Shown here: positions 22,360 through 31,771 of the stretch, piece by piece
Numbering within the stretch: position 1 is the stretch's first letter
Layout: each line of letters opens with the position of its first letter
NCBI RefSeq assembly: GCF_000003605.2
Contig: NW_003105612.1
Location: forward strand, 9,047-40,817
Direction of reading: 5' to 3'
From: Saccoglossus kowalevskii
Lineage: Eukaryota > Hemichordata > Enteropneusta > Harrimaniidae
Length of the DNA stretch: 31,771 nucleotides
Position numbers and translations under genes: made by a program
The notes under the pieces: model-generated
What the model was told of the DNA's origin: nothing
The model's input: only the letters and a program-made list of their open reading frames with translations
Databases searched by the model: none

Positions 22360-22596
22360 ATGTTGAACAATGCGAAATTACAAAGCTCTGCTAAACGCTA
22401 TAAGATTCCTACCAAAAAGCGTGATGTGTTTTCTTTTATTTTTTTTTATTTTTATTTCCGACCAAATATACAAAATCTCCCGTTAGGAGTATTCATACCA
22501 CTTTATTTTGTGAAAGGTGGAAAAAGTTTACCACAAGCGGTTAGGTTAACATTGATATTATCTATTGTAGCTATTATCGTCAGTTTGTTTGCATAA
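22360..22596 (+). CDS. Possible small tail-anchored membrane protein
   Basis: An ATG at 22360 opens 78 codons. The N-terminal 23 residues are basic (KRYKIPTKKR). The C-terminus is hydrophobic and ends the protein (LTLILSIVAIIVSLFA), like a tail anchor. The middle FSFIFFYFYF is encoded by a T-rich tract that could instead be the pyrimidine tract of a small intron: a GT at 22404 and CCGTTAG ending at 22489 would remove about 86 bases and leave the hydrophobic end attached to the basic part, if the reading frame is kept. I do not recognise a family; chance is possible. Confidence 0.25.
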   Translation: MLNNAKLQSSAKRYKIPTKKRDVFSFIFFYFYFRPNIQNLPLGVFIPLYFVKGGKSLPQAVRLTLILSIVAIIVSLFA

Positions 22597-23149
22597 CGCT
22601 GAGTGGCGTTGCCATGGTGGCCTATTTAAGACCATGCTATGTACAACAGGACTTATTGTATGTTGTGTTAATAGAAGCAAATATTCAACGTTTGACTATT
22701 TTATTCGTAATTTTATGTGATTATTCGCATTACAATGGGATGTCCCTGAATCATCCACTATGACCTCGTACATTCGTCGTGGAAAAGACATTTTTGTCAG
22801 GAATTTCACGGTCACACTTTTGAATAACGAGCTCTTTCATTTTGTAAATATTTTGTATTTATTTATAGTGCATGTGTTAATATGTACTTAAACTGGTAAA
22901 CCTGAGAATCGTGTTTGACGACTGCTACACATTGTGACGCCACATCTTTATGCGAAAGCATACATTTGCATACAATGGACTTAAAAGGCGGTGGTCGTCG
23001 CGCCACGCATGTGCGAGATATGGGTCTCTTATGAACAAAGATGTCGACTTTGTCTGGTGTGCAAAGTATAAATATGGACATTACCAGACTTTAACTAAGT
23101 CATTTCTGTAGTGATTGAATGGCATCATACATGCAACGACCACCGCACC
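22597..23149. other. Upstream intergenic region of the receptor gene
   Basis: No gene supported. Several CpG-bearing words occur near 22990-23020 (GGTCGTCGCGCCACGCATGT). Confidence 0.4.
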
Positions 23150-23171
23150 TTAAAGCAGAGGAGTCGTCACC

Positions 23172-23181
23172 TGCGCATGCG
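23172..23181. promoter_or_regulatory. NRF1-like motif, left MITE end
   Basis: TGCGCATGCG, nine or more positions of the palindromic NRF1 consensus YGCGCATGCGCR. Part of the left inverted repeat. Confidence 0.35.
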
Positions 23182-23278
23182 TCATATGGCCATAGCGTGT
23201 CATTGTTCACAAACTAGCGTCAACCAACGAGCTTTTGCGTTTTTAGCGTGTGTTATCGTCGCTTGGCACTCAATTCCC

Positions 23279-23288
23279 GCGCATGCGC
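23279..23288. promoter_or_regulatory. NRF1-like palindrome, right MITE end
   Basis: GCGCATGCGC, a perfect 10-bp palindrome and full NRF1 core, about 185 bp before the TATA box of the receptor gene. Confidence 0.4.
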
Positions 23289-23471
23289 AGGTGACTACCC
23301 TCCCGCTTTAAATTTAAAAAAACCTTGTTGTCAAAGGAAACAACTGTCTGTAGAGTATTCGCAAAATGTATTATTTTATAAACTTTAGATTATTAAAAAT
23401 ATTGTTAAATTATTATAGATGTTTCTACGCCATAAATGTCTTACTACATCTTTCTTGTTTGAACGCCCATT

Positions 23472-23477
23472 TATAAA
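23472..23477 (+). promoter_or_regulatory. TATA box of the TNF-receptor-like gene
   Basis: TATAAA within ATTTATAAAATGG, 105 bp before the start codon. Transcription would start near 23502-23507, leaving a 5' UTR of about 70 bases. Confidence 0.55.
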
Positions 23478-23576
23478 ATGGTATGACCGAGTTTATACGC
23501 GCAGATTCGATCAACTGAGTGGTCAGTCTACGTCGTCTGACCAGGTGAGCACGTGTACCGACGAGAAACTACAAGA

Positions 23577-23615
23577 ATGATCGGACATAGATTAACTGCC
23601 CGAACGTTAACAGCG
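23577..23615 (+). CDS. Receptor exon 1: start of signal peptide
   Basis: Thirteen codons, basic n-region MIGHRLTAR. Donor CAGCG/GTAAGT is strong. Intron 1 is 1256 bp, phase 0, with a GTAT microsatellite (about 24836-24854) before its acceptor. Confidence 0.8.
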
Positions 23616-26600
23616 GTAAGTTACTGTATGCTTTTTTGTGTCAATATCCATACTTTTATGTATATTAGTATAGCTGTACACTGACGACGTCATACATGTC
23701 CAACGTGGCGATATATTTCACCAATGTAATATAGACATAGACTTAATATTTCCCCGGATTTTATTTTTCAAAACATGCAGTAAGTTGATGGGTATATCAA
23801 ACTCGTGTCAAGCTATTTTTTAGTATTACAATTTGATATCAAGAAATAAAAATGGCCAATATGTGTTCCTTCTATAACATCAAATCAAAAATCAAAAAGA
23901 CAGACATAAATATGGAATAGTAAAATCAATCAATAAAAAATATGGATTTAGTCTATGGGGTAATAATAATAAATGATAACCTCGAAATGTACTTCATATA
24001 AAAAGTTTAGTCATTGTTCTGTTAGGGTAGGTATAGGTAATATATAGGAATTGTTGCCAACAACAAATACTAATACACAATGCAAATGAGATACCGTTGC
24101 TTGTCAACTCAGGTATGCATTGTGTGTACATATAACCAAATGTCTATTGTAGTTATTAACATATGAGTTAAACTGTTAAAGTCGATGGGGTCGCATATGG
24201 GTTTCTTGGGCGAGCACATATTTCGATAAAAACACACTTCCACAAATTATTCGGATTTAAGCATTCAGCCCTGAATTGTGTTTTTCAATTGGGTTTGAAT
24301 GTCAATAACCATGACCAATGTCCATTGGACGGTTTGACTTAAACCATAATATGACCAATTCCATACAATAACATATATCAATACTAATACTATACGTCAT
24401 CTTATGGCATTTGATATTACACGTCCTCACAGTCAAAATATCGATATACACAATGTCTTATATAGTCGTTCAATACGTGTTGATCCATGGTGTTGACATT
24501 TCTTATCAGTGAATTAAATCTAATTTGTGTTTATTCTAGTCCGGTGGTTCACATGAAATTGGCGTTAAATGTTGTTGTATTTTCTATTTCTATTTCTGAT
24601 GTTGTTTGATATCTTTAAATTGGGCGCTCATCATGTCTGACATGTTTAATTCCAGTTACGATTCAATGTTTACATGTATGTTATCTCAGAATCTCAGCGT
24701 TCAGCACTGATCTTGGCGTCGCGACCAGCCATGTGCCCCAAGCGAAACTAGCTTGGTCAACACCCGGTTAATCTGTTCACATATGTTAAAATTAACTCCT
24801 GGTCGAACCTTTGGTGCACATGCGAACACCGTGTGTGTATGTATGTATGTATGTGTTTATTTTATTTTCAGTTGATTGTAATTGCATTGATTATTAATAT
24901 AGACATCAATAGCGCACTGTTACAAGACGGTAAATGCAATTTACGTTTTCAATTTGTGGATGATAACACATGTTGTGACAAATGCTTTCCAGGTAAGCCA
25001 TCGCAATAACAATGTTTATTATAGTTTCCGTTTTCATGGATTAGTGTGTACGTTCAATATATTTTTTGCGTATGGATATTACAAATTCTTATCACAAATA
25101 TGACCCACCAGTTAGTCATGCAATATTATATGTAAATATATGATCATATATCACATACAAATTTTTAAATCTGTATAGCAGAAATTTTTCAAATATTTAT
25201 TTTCCAATTAGTTATAAAAAACAAAACCGTGCAATTAGAACTAAAAGATTTTAAATACTTTTCTGTTTAATATCTACTTTGTTATTTTATATTGAACCGT
25301 TAAATATTACAGACACTGACATATTAACATTAAAATAATATGTAAATGTTTGACAGGATTCTTCATGAGCAAGGTTTGGAATGACGTGGATCCTAATACA
25401 ACAGAATGTAAACCGTGTCCAGCCGGAAGTTATACAAGTCATATAAACTACCTGTCAAGATGTCTACCACACACTCCATGTGGAACGAGAGAAAAGGATC
25501 TTTCACCTGGGAACTCCACATATAACACTCAATGCGCGTGTAAAGACGGCTATGAATTATCGCCAAGCGACCGGTGCATTGCAGGTTGTTTATTCTAACA
25601 CATTTGATAATGAATGTTAATATTGAATATAACGTGAAAGTGTTGATTAGGTTGGGAACATTACACATTACAACATTTTTGTGCCAAATAATATACTACA
25701 AGTGAAGTATTTCTTGTAGCAACGTAAATGAATAAAGGTTTCTTTCTTTGTTATCTTAAGTATCCGATGAGAACGAAGATGAACAGATGGAAAATGGGAT
25801 GGCAAGATTGGCAACAACGACTAGTTACATATTAACATCGTGAGTATACAACAAGCAATATTGGTGTATACTTAGACTGTCGTCAGTCTAGTTTATGCTG
25901 TAAATTTTACAGTAGTCAGTTTAATTAGTGATCAGCCACATGATTTATAAGGCTTGTTGTTCATGCTTGTACTTTGTCACAGTGTAAGGGGATTCTTTCA
26001 CTGCTAGTATGGAGTAGACAAGACAATAGTATTGGAAATGAAATACACAAACATCAAAATATCGAGTTAAATCTCCTGGTTTTAATACCTCTCAAAATAA
26101 TTACAAGGAATAAAGCACAGACAAATACAATGAATAAAGTCACTAAAATAGGGGATTGCATTGGTGATAACTCACAGTTCCAGGATGTATTAATGGATGA
26201 CAGTCAATGGCTTCTGCAACACAACAACGAAGAAATACACGAGTCTTGCTTGCAGAGGAACGCTGGTATTCTGGAGGACACCGCTGAAAGCAGAAGATCG
26301 CAGAGCAGTTAAAGTCTCACAGAATGATGATTGTAGCCTGTATCACTAATCAAAAATTATCGTAGCAGAACACACAGGAAAATAAGTTGAAGTGACGGAC
26401 ACCAAGTTGAAATGATCGACCCAAACTGTCCTGAGTCTGTCTAATTAATAGGCATGATTCAGTGTCATCCCTGGGTTTTCACATAAGCCAATCAGAATGT
26501 GGTCTAGCTAGCAGCTGTGTCACGTAGGCAACTTTGTAGATCATAAACATCCTTTGTTATTCAAATAACAGCACACCTGGTAGATTACAATTCTCCATCC

Positions 26601-29466
26601 AAAATTGTAAACACAATTTGTTATGTAAATTACAAGCACACCTGGTAGAACCCACTGTCCTTCCAGAGCTGAAAACAAGTATAACCTGTCAATCACCTTT
26701 ATGACAGTTATCACAGTGCGCACAGTTTCTTCCCATGATTCCATGCACACTTCCATTTGCAGGGTTTGAGGCAATATGACAAAAACATAAAATAACGGAT
26801 GCTGACATACTTCCGCTTTTTGGTGTGTATCTGAGCATGTTTTTTTGTTTTTTGTTTACTTTTGCATGCTTCATACAGTGTTGTATTTTCATACAATTAA
26901 AAGTATTCATAGAGTTCATGTCAATACGTGTTTAGTCCAGAATGAATTATCAGATGTTTGTAGAAAATAACATGCATTTCCAACCGTAATCATTTCAATA
27001 ATACGTGTGGTGTCATGGCCATCGTTAACAATACAATATGATATAATTGTTGGTAGTTTTATTTTCGTTTACAGCATATAAGAGTTATGCCTGTTTTAAT
27101 TACTGTGACAATCGACGTGGTGTTTTAGTCGGTGTCAATTGAAATGCATGTCACATGACAGATAACGACTACAGTGTGTGACCAATATTTCGAACTTACA
27201 TGGCAGAACGTCTCCAATATAAAGTATGAATTAACGCCTGGGTGCTTCTCATTGGTCTGCTTTTAAATCATTTAAAGCAATATGTTGAAAATAATTTGTC
27301 AATGTTTTAAAGAGTAGGTTCCATATTACAAATAATGCATAATAAATGATTGTATACTTCGTTTTATCAGGATGCCAACGCATACTATGACATCCAAGCA
27401 ACAAACATCAAGTAGACACGTATCTCCAACTAATCGAGAGGCCAACGAGACTGAATTGGATGAAATGAAACGTGCGACTGTGAAAATCAACAGTAACGGC
27501 TCTAATGATTCATTAAGATTTGTTTGGATTTTAATGGTAGTACTCGTTGTTTGTGTTCTAATTATTGCAATTCTGGCTATAGTAGTTTGTAGAAAGAAAG
27601 AACCATATATTGGTAAGTATTTCGATGGGAAATTACTAAAACGTGTTATATACCTCAATCCTAGGTCAAAGTCAGTAATTTCCATGTGGGAATTGTTTAT
27701 GAAAAAATGTTGTTTATATGTTCTGTCAAATAGATATTTTTTTATTTAACGAAAAAACACCATTACATATTTACTTACCTTTCTCGCCGCTTAATACACG
27801 ATCATCAGAAACCACCAGGATGTGATCTTCAGAGTTCGTCGATAAGGCCTATTCTGTTTAGGGATTATTAAAATGGATATTGATGTCGATTACATGCTAC
27901 GTTATTCCAACTTCTGATAAAGTTTTATTTTGAATATAACTCCCAATGTGTGCGCCGTTGAAAGGAAATGCTCTATACGAGATTGGTATGATGGTAGATA
28001 CCTGATGTGTGTTATTCACAATTAATGATGACGTATGGAGTATTCATGTGTTGTTTTCTTAATGTATACAGTAAATGAAACTTGTACAGATCAATTATTA
28101 GACAAAGGGATTAATCGCGGGTAAGTACATTGTACATCTATAAAAGATGTCTTAATTGAACTCCCATACATATTTAATACAGATATTATAGTCCAGCTTT
28201 GTTTTGACAGTCTGTACTATTTTCCAGTAATCACACCGATCAGATTCCTATGACAACTACAACACGAATCGACAGAGCAGGGTCACCTACTGAGTGTTCC
28301 TCGTTAGAAGAAGATAGAGATGCAACAGATGATGATATTACTCCAATTGAAACGGCTACTGGTGTGTATAAAAATGACTTGCAACAGATTGTATTGGAGT
28401 TACAGTGAATACATGAAATCACTATTTCTTTGAAACTGCAGGTTTCAACTATTACCGGTATCTGAAATCGAAGTCACCTTAGCGTCTATTTTACCCTATT
28501 ATTACGTCACTCATTCTTGTGTTTCGACGCACGCACTCTCACAATGATTTACTCTTTCGGAATTACTGTGGGCTGTAGTAATTCAGTTACAACAATAAAA
28601 CTTAGATCTCGTTGAGAATGAGAGAATACACGTGACCGAATATTATGCCATTCTCCATGGATTTCGCGTATAAGTACAGATCTTGGTACAGTAGATGACG
28701 ATAACGGTAAAGAATAAAACAAAACCATGTCACGTGGCTCCCTCGATCTCAGCGACCATTTGCAAATAAAGTATATACATGCATATTCATATAATTCAAA
28801 CTACAACCAACTCTAAGCGTATCATCTCTTAGAGCATCCTATTAATATAATATATTTATAAAAAATCATAAAACGTATATGCAACTTTCAGTTATATGCT
28901 GACAAATTACATCATTCTAAATATAACAATTTAAATAATATACAAACTAAAACTTATATGTACTAAATTACAGAAAATGGTCCTGGTTTCGCTGAAACTG
29001 GTAATGCTCAAAGTAAGACTAGTCTACATAGACTAGGTAGGTATATGTAAATTATTCATCATATCATGTAAAATGATTTCATGTTTAAACGATTAGTTGT
29101 AATCCACATCCAAAACATACAAACCTGTTGTGACACAAATTTTAAATGAAAATTTTACAAAGTTTTACAAGTGAAAGTGGGACAGTGGCGGATACAGCAA
29201 AATGTATTGGGGGACCAAGCTTCACTTAAGATATACGGAGCAAAAATCGCAGAGAAAGCTATTCGTAATCCAGTTGATATGAATCGTCATGCGTTGGGGG
29301 GGGGGGTGCCCCCCTGCCCCCTGGATCCGCCACTGAAGTGGGATTATGGGAACATCACAGGCTTTAATCTGAACATGAACGTTATAATAACCAATTATTT
29401 TCTATATCTACAGAAAGTGATGTACATAATCAAGCCATGAGCACTGTGGTCCAGATTTATGCATAG
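23577..29466 (+). CDS. TNF receptor superfamily member, nine coding exons, 335 residues
   Basis: Exons: 23577-23615, 24872-24992, 25357-25584, 25761-25839, 27371-27612, 28072-28120, 28228-28361, 28974-29036, 29414-29466. All introns are GT-AG; phases 0,1,1,2,1,2,1,1 join perfectly and sum to 1008 bases including TAG. The ATG is the first after an in-frame TGA at 23538 and has A at -3. Residues 1-31 are a signal peptide; 35-71 a first cysteine-rich domain (C35, C47, C48, C51, C71); 71/74-127 a second (C74, C89, C95, C113, C115, C127); 128-205 a stalk rich in Thr, Ser, Asn and acidic residues; 206-229 the transmembrane helix, then RKK; 230-335 a cytoplasmic tail. No death domain is seen. S278-L-E-E fits the major TRAF2 consensus [PSAT]x[QE]E. 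As a family member it should bind a TNF-like ligand at the cell surface. W61 stands where a CRD1 cysteine is expected. Confidence 0.88.
24872..24992 (+). CDS. Receptor exon 2: signal core and front of CRD1
   Basis: Acceptor TTTATTTTCAG. Encodes the hydrophobic core LIVIALIINI, then C35, C47-C48 and C51 followed by FPG, the CCxxCxPG hallmark of TNF receptor CRDs. Donor CCAG/GTAAGC. Confidence 0.85.
25357..25584 (+). CDS. Receptor exon 3: rest of CRD1 and CRD2
   Basis: Continues GFFMSKVWND with Trp at the usual Cys position, then TECKPCPAGSYT and a full CRD2 ending DGYELSPSDRC. N-glycosylation sequons NTT (67) and NST (106). Donor GCAG/GTTGTT; failure to splice here adds only four residues (GCLF) before a TAA. 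Confidence 0.88.
25761..25839 (+). CDS. Receptor exon 4: acidic stalk
   Basis: Short exon coding for SDENEDEQMENG followed by MARLATTTSYILTS, the membrane-distal stalk. Acceptor TTATCTTAAG, donor ACATC/GTGAGT. No cysteines. Confidence 0.75.
25840..27370 (+). other. Receptor intron 4 (1531 bp)
   Basis: Contains an open run of about 110 codons (25982-26311) behind an acceptor-like TTTGTCACAG, but its phase (0) does not match exon 4 (phase 2); spliced from exon 4 it would end after eight residues. A 14-bp GCACACCTGGTAGA word repeats at 26571 and 26636. No other gene is seen. Confidence 0.5.
27371..27612 (+). CDS. Receptor exon 5: stalk and transmembrane helix
   Basis: Acceptor GTTTTATCAG; donor TATTG/GTAAGT. 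Encodes a Ser/Thr-rich juxtamembrane stalk with sequons NET, NGS and NDS, then a helix of about 24 residues (206-229) with RKK as stop-transfer. Confidence 0.85.
28072..28120 (+). CDS. Receptor exon 6: cytoplasmic juxtamembrane
   Basis: Forty-nine bases, acceptor GTATACAG and donor CGCGG/GTAAGT. Encodes VNETCTDQLLDKGINR. One cysteine (C241) near the membrane. Confidence 0.75.
28228..28361 (+). CDS. Receptor exon 7: acidic tail with TRAF-like motif
   Basis: Acceptor TATTTTCCAG, weaker donor ACTG/GTGTGT. Encodes SPTECSSLEEDRDATDDD; SLEE fits the TRAF2 core consensus. Thr-rich and acidic, probably disordered. Confidence 0.78.
28974..29036 (+). CDS. Receptor exon 8
   Basis: Sixty-three bases (21 codons, phase 1 on both sides, so it could be skipped without a frame change). 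Acceptor AAATTACAG, donor ACTAG/GTAGGT. Confidence 0.72.
   Translation, partial: KMVLVSLKLVMLKVRLVYID
29183..29335. mobile_element. 153-bp hAT-type MITE in receptor intron 8
   Basis: Terminal inverted repeats CAGTGGCGGATACAG and, at the other end, CTGGATCCGCCACTG (one mismatch in 15). Flanked by a perfect 8-bp target duplication AAGTGGGA (29175-29182 and 29336-29343), as hAT transposases make. The interior holds a run of G then CCCCCC that can fold. No coding capacity; mobilised in trans. Confidence 0.9.
29414..29466 (+). CDS. Receptor exon 9: C-terminus and stop
   Basis: Acceptor CTATATCTACAG; encodes ESDVHNQAMSTVVQIYA and TAG at 29464-29466. Confidence 0.75.
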
Positions 29467-29554
29467 ATATATTTTCATTTCTTTATACCATTTCAAAATG
29501 TCTTTTGAAATAATATTATTTATAAATGATTCAACCAAACATTTATTTACCGTC

Positions 29555-29560
29555 AATAAA
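29555..29560 (+). terminator. Polyadenylation signal of the receptor gene
   Basis: AATAAA about 90 bases after the stop codon, the first full hexamer in the 3' UTR. Further candidates occur near 29685. Confidence 0.5.
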
Positions 29561-29579
29561 AATACTAATTCCTAAGTTT

Positions 29580-31771
29580 GATTCTGAGACATCTTCTGAA
29601 TAATGCATAGTAATGTAGACTTCAGGACAACAACATTCTATTGATAAACAATTATTGTTGCAATATTATAGTAAATAAATTAATGTATTCATGATTATAT
29701 AAAATTTACATATTTAGCTTTTCCTTGTATTTGAAATGTTTTTAGAGCAAAGTATTACCTAATTCCAGCACTGGGACAGTAACGTACATGTCATGTTTAG
29801 GTGTATTACGTAATACATGGCATTTCCTTCTCAGATCTGAGAGAACGAACACCTTTGCATAGTGTTTGCCAATTTGATTTTGTTTTGTTAATTTTGAGCA
29901 AAGGAGTCATTATTTCTCATTTTCATCATACAGCTTTATTTTGTGAAAAATAAACAAATTCAACTTCGGCATTCAAAGGATTGACTAAAGATGGACTTTC
30001 TTACATTTCTACAGTATTTCAAATGTCCACATAATTTTTTTAAAAATGAAATATTGTACATATGATCACACTTGTTTTTCTAGGAATATTTAACTTTTAG
30101 CTTTTCAGAAACAATTAGAAATAGCGATAATCATATTATGTCATGTATTTTGAATAGTGAATATATATGTTTTATGGTTACAAGTCTTGTGGAGGAGACA
30201 TTTTCATACTTAACGTTTTGTGCATGTTATGTTATCCTCTTTGGATATGGCGCTATTATTTTAGTAATAAAATACAATTTGGTTGTCAGGCATGTGGTAA
30301 TGAGATGTAGCACTGTATTTCCATATTAGTTCTTCAACTTCAACTACAATGAAACCACTTATTATAGTCATGTATCTGAATATAGTCTGATGCACTGCAA
30401 TGACTATATGTTACAAATATCAATAATTGTTATCACTAGTCATTATAGTGCAAGCTGATACGCTCCCGTTATGCAACATTGCATTGTCCCTGTCTAACGT
30501 TGGCCAAATTGAAATTACGTCAAAAACAAAAATGTTAGATTCCAGAAAATATTAGATATTTAGCCACATACTTAAAAGATGATTTAAATATCAAAATACC
30601 AAGGCATAAACAAGTGTTTATGTTAAAGAATAAGCATTATTTACGTTATAGTTATTCAGTTGGTGTTCCAAACATAAAAACTCTCGGAGTTTGTATCTAT
30701 TGGATTTAACGTTTTTACACAATGTAGGCATTTTCTTTTCTCAAAAGAATGTCCAAGTCTCTGCATTTTGTTCTTAGAAAATGATACCGATTAGCGAGAA
30801 GCATACAAAAACAATGTGGGAATACAATTTAAATGTCAACTACCGGGGTAAATAGCTCAGTTATTACACTCTTTAATGATTCTTCAGAAAAAGTTTATTC
30901 ATGATTGTCTACACAAGTAGATGAAATTACTTTCCCCAATAATCATAAATACGGTTTTTATTTAGTGAATTTATTTTTCTATTAACATGACAGTAAATCT
31001 TAAAATCACAATTAGTGATTCAAATATTTAAAAGTTTGAAGAGAAAGTTGTCAATCTTGTGAATATGTAGTACGTGTATTTTATTTGCTTTATTAAATAG
31101 CATATATGGTTATATAAATTACAGAGGTGTATTTATAGCCAACATAAGTAATATTTTGTTCATTTAGTAAATAAATATATACAAATATGCTCTTTTATTT
31201 ATATGCTTGCAATAGTGCAGAGTATGAAACCCTTGTTCACTCTGTGTAATGTTGTTCAATAATACAACCTTGTAATAGAATATATATGACAAATAGACAA
31301 AGCATGATTTTAAAATATGAAAAGTAAAAAGAACTTTCGACTTATTTCAAGAATTAATCACATTAATTTATATTTACAGTCTTGACAAAAGTCATTAAAA
31401 ACACATTTAATGAAATAATGTCATAATTAATTTTGATTACAAACAAGTTTTAGGATTGAAACAACAGTGAGAAAGCAGTCTACAGAATGTCCTTGATTGA
31501 TGTAAATATCTTACAAAAACATTGGTGCCTAATTTGTTTAATTATTTTAAGGGACATAATTTCCAGCTGTATTCAGATATTTTAGTATAAAAAACAATGC
31601 CTCATCGCAGAAAAAACGTGCTGCATTTAGACGTGAATAGATTCATAAAACATGCAAGATAACAGAACATCTTAGTTGGCTTTTGCCTAAGAATTTTGTA
31701 CAGGTGTCTGTCAAAAATTGATGATTCACTGAGACAAATATATACTTAATATTATATTCATTGTGTAACTA
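29580..31771. other. Non-coding 3' flank, nothing recognised
   Basis: AT-rich with short frames only. A hydrophobic 63-codon frame at 30138-30329 has no promoter, splice or family support and is probably chance. Confidence 0.55.

Larger units (their letters stand above)
23154..23307. mobile_element. 154-bp TTAA-flanked MITE with NRF1-like ends
   Basis: Flanked by TTAA at 23150-23153 and 23308-23311. The 28-bp terminal inverted repeats match at 23 positions: left AGCAGAGGAGTC, right AGCGGGAGGGTA, both followed by the identical block GTCACCTGCGCATGCG. TTAA duplication fits piggyBac- or Kolobok-type elements; no transposase is present. The identical inner block contains a CACCTG E-box and a GCGCATGCG core. 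It ends 165 bp before the TATA box of the TNF-receptor-like gene. Confidence 0.75.

Noticed and set aside
24836-24854. GTAT repeat before receptor exon 2, considered as a regulatory element
   Set aside because: A simple microsatellite next to a pyrimidine tract; no evidence beyond that.
25982-26311. Open run of 110 codons in receptor intron 4 behind an AG
   Set aside because: Its phase joins neither exon 3 nor exon 4, composition is not biased like coding DNA, and exon 4 joins exon 5 perfectly.
26541-26919. Overlapping minus-strand frames with NCAHCDNC, thought of as an EGF-like exon
   Set aside because: Too few cysteines, no flanking splice sites that make sense, and it lies antisense in an intron of a well-supported gene.
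29171-29440. 89-codon frame spanning the MITE in receptor intron 8
   Set aside because: Its sequence comes largely from the hAT-type MITE and a G/C run, and it ends by overlapping exon 9 in a different frame.
1-31771. tRNA, rRNA or CRISPR features
   Set aside because: No B-box-like GGTTCGAATCC with a matching cloverleaf, no rRNA core sequence, and no regularly spaced identical repeats with unique spacers.

Overview
The window is animal nuclear DNA. It is AT-rich and dense in decayed transposons. It carries one multi-exon gene with canonical GT-AG introns, plus a BEL/Pao LTR retrotransposon, a non-LTR retrotransposon, TIR elements and hairpin satellites. This mix suggests an aquatic invertebrate (mollusc, annelid, brachiopod, hemichordate or amphioxus type). 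The sequence alone does not settle the phylum, and I saw no bacterial features, tRNA or rRNA.

Layout. Positions 1 to about 6.56 kb hold a BEL/Pao element on the plus strand that enters from outside the window. It has gag, zinc knuckles, aspartic protease, reverse transcriptase, RNase H, integrase and a putative 3' LTR, and is broken by one in-frame stop and several frameshifts although many catalytic residues survive. At 7.50-7.79 kb on the minus strand a splice acceptor sits one base before an ATG that opens a 94-residue frame with a signal sequence, two dibasic sites and a six-cysteine tail: a candidate secreted peptide gene. From 7.8 to 18.2 kb I find no convincing gene, only small repeats: a MITE-like element near 11.0 kb, a 38-bp tandem repeat, a perfect 68-bp duplication, and a repeat family with monomers of about 165 bp. 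At 18.2-19.05 kb there is a hairpin-bearing satellite. At 19.05-22.19 kb lies a 5'-truncated LINE, split inside its reverse transcriptase by a 1.53-kb insert that has its own promoter-like sequence and a small ORF. A possible small membrane protein ORF follows at 22.36 kb.

The main host gene is at 23.47-29.56 kb on the plus strand. I reconstruct nine coding exons whose phases all join, giving a 335-residue single-pass receptor of the TNF receptor superfamily: signal peptide, two cysteine-rich domains, stalk, transmembrane helix, and a cytoplasmic tail of about 106 residues with no recognisable death domain. A TATA box lies 105 bp before its start codon. A TTAA-flanked MITE carrying NRF1-like palindromes lies just upstream, and a 153-bp hAT-type MITE with a perfect 8-bp target duplication sits in its last intron. 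From 29.58 kb to the end nothing is supported.

The receptor would act at the cell surface, binding a TNF-family ligand and probably signalling through TRAF-type adaptors; the adaptor part is inference. The peptide candidate and the mobile elements have no visible functional link to it.
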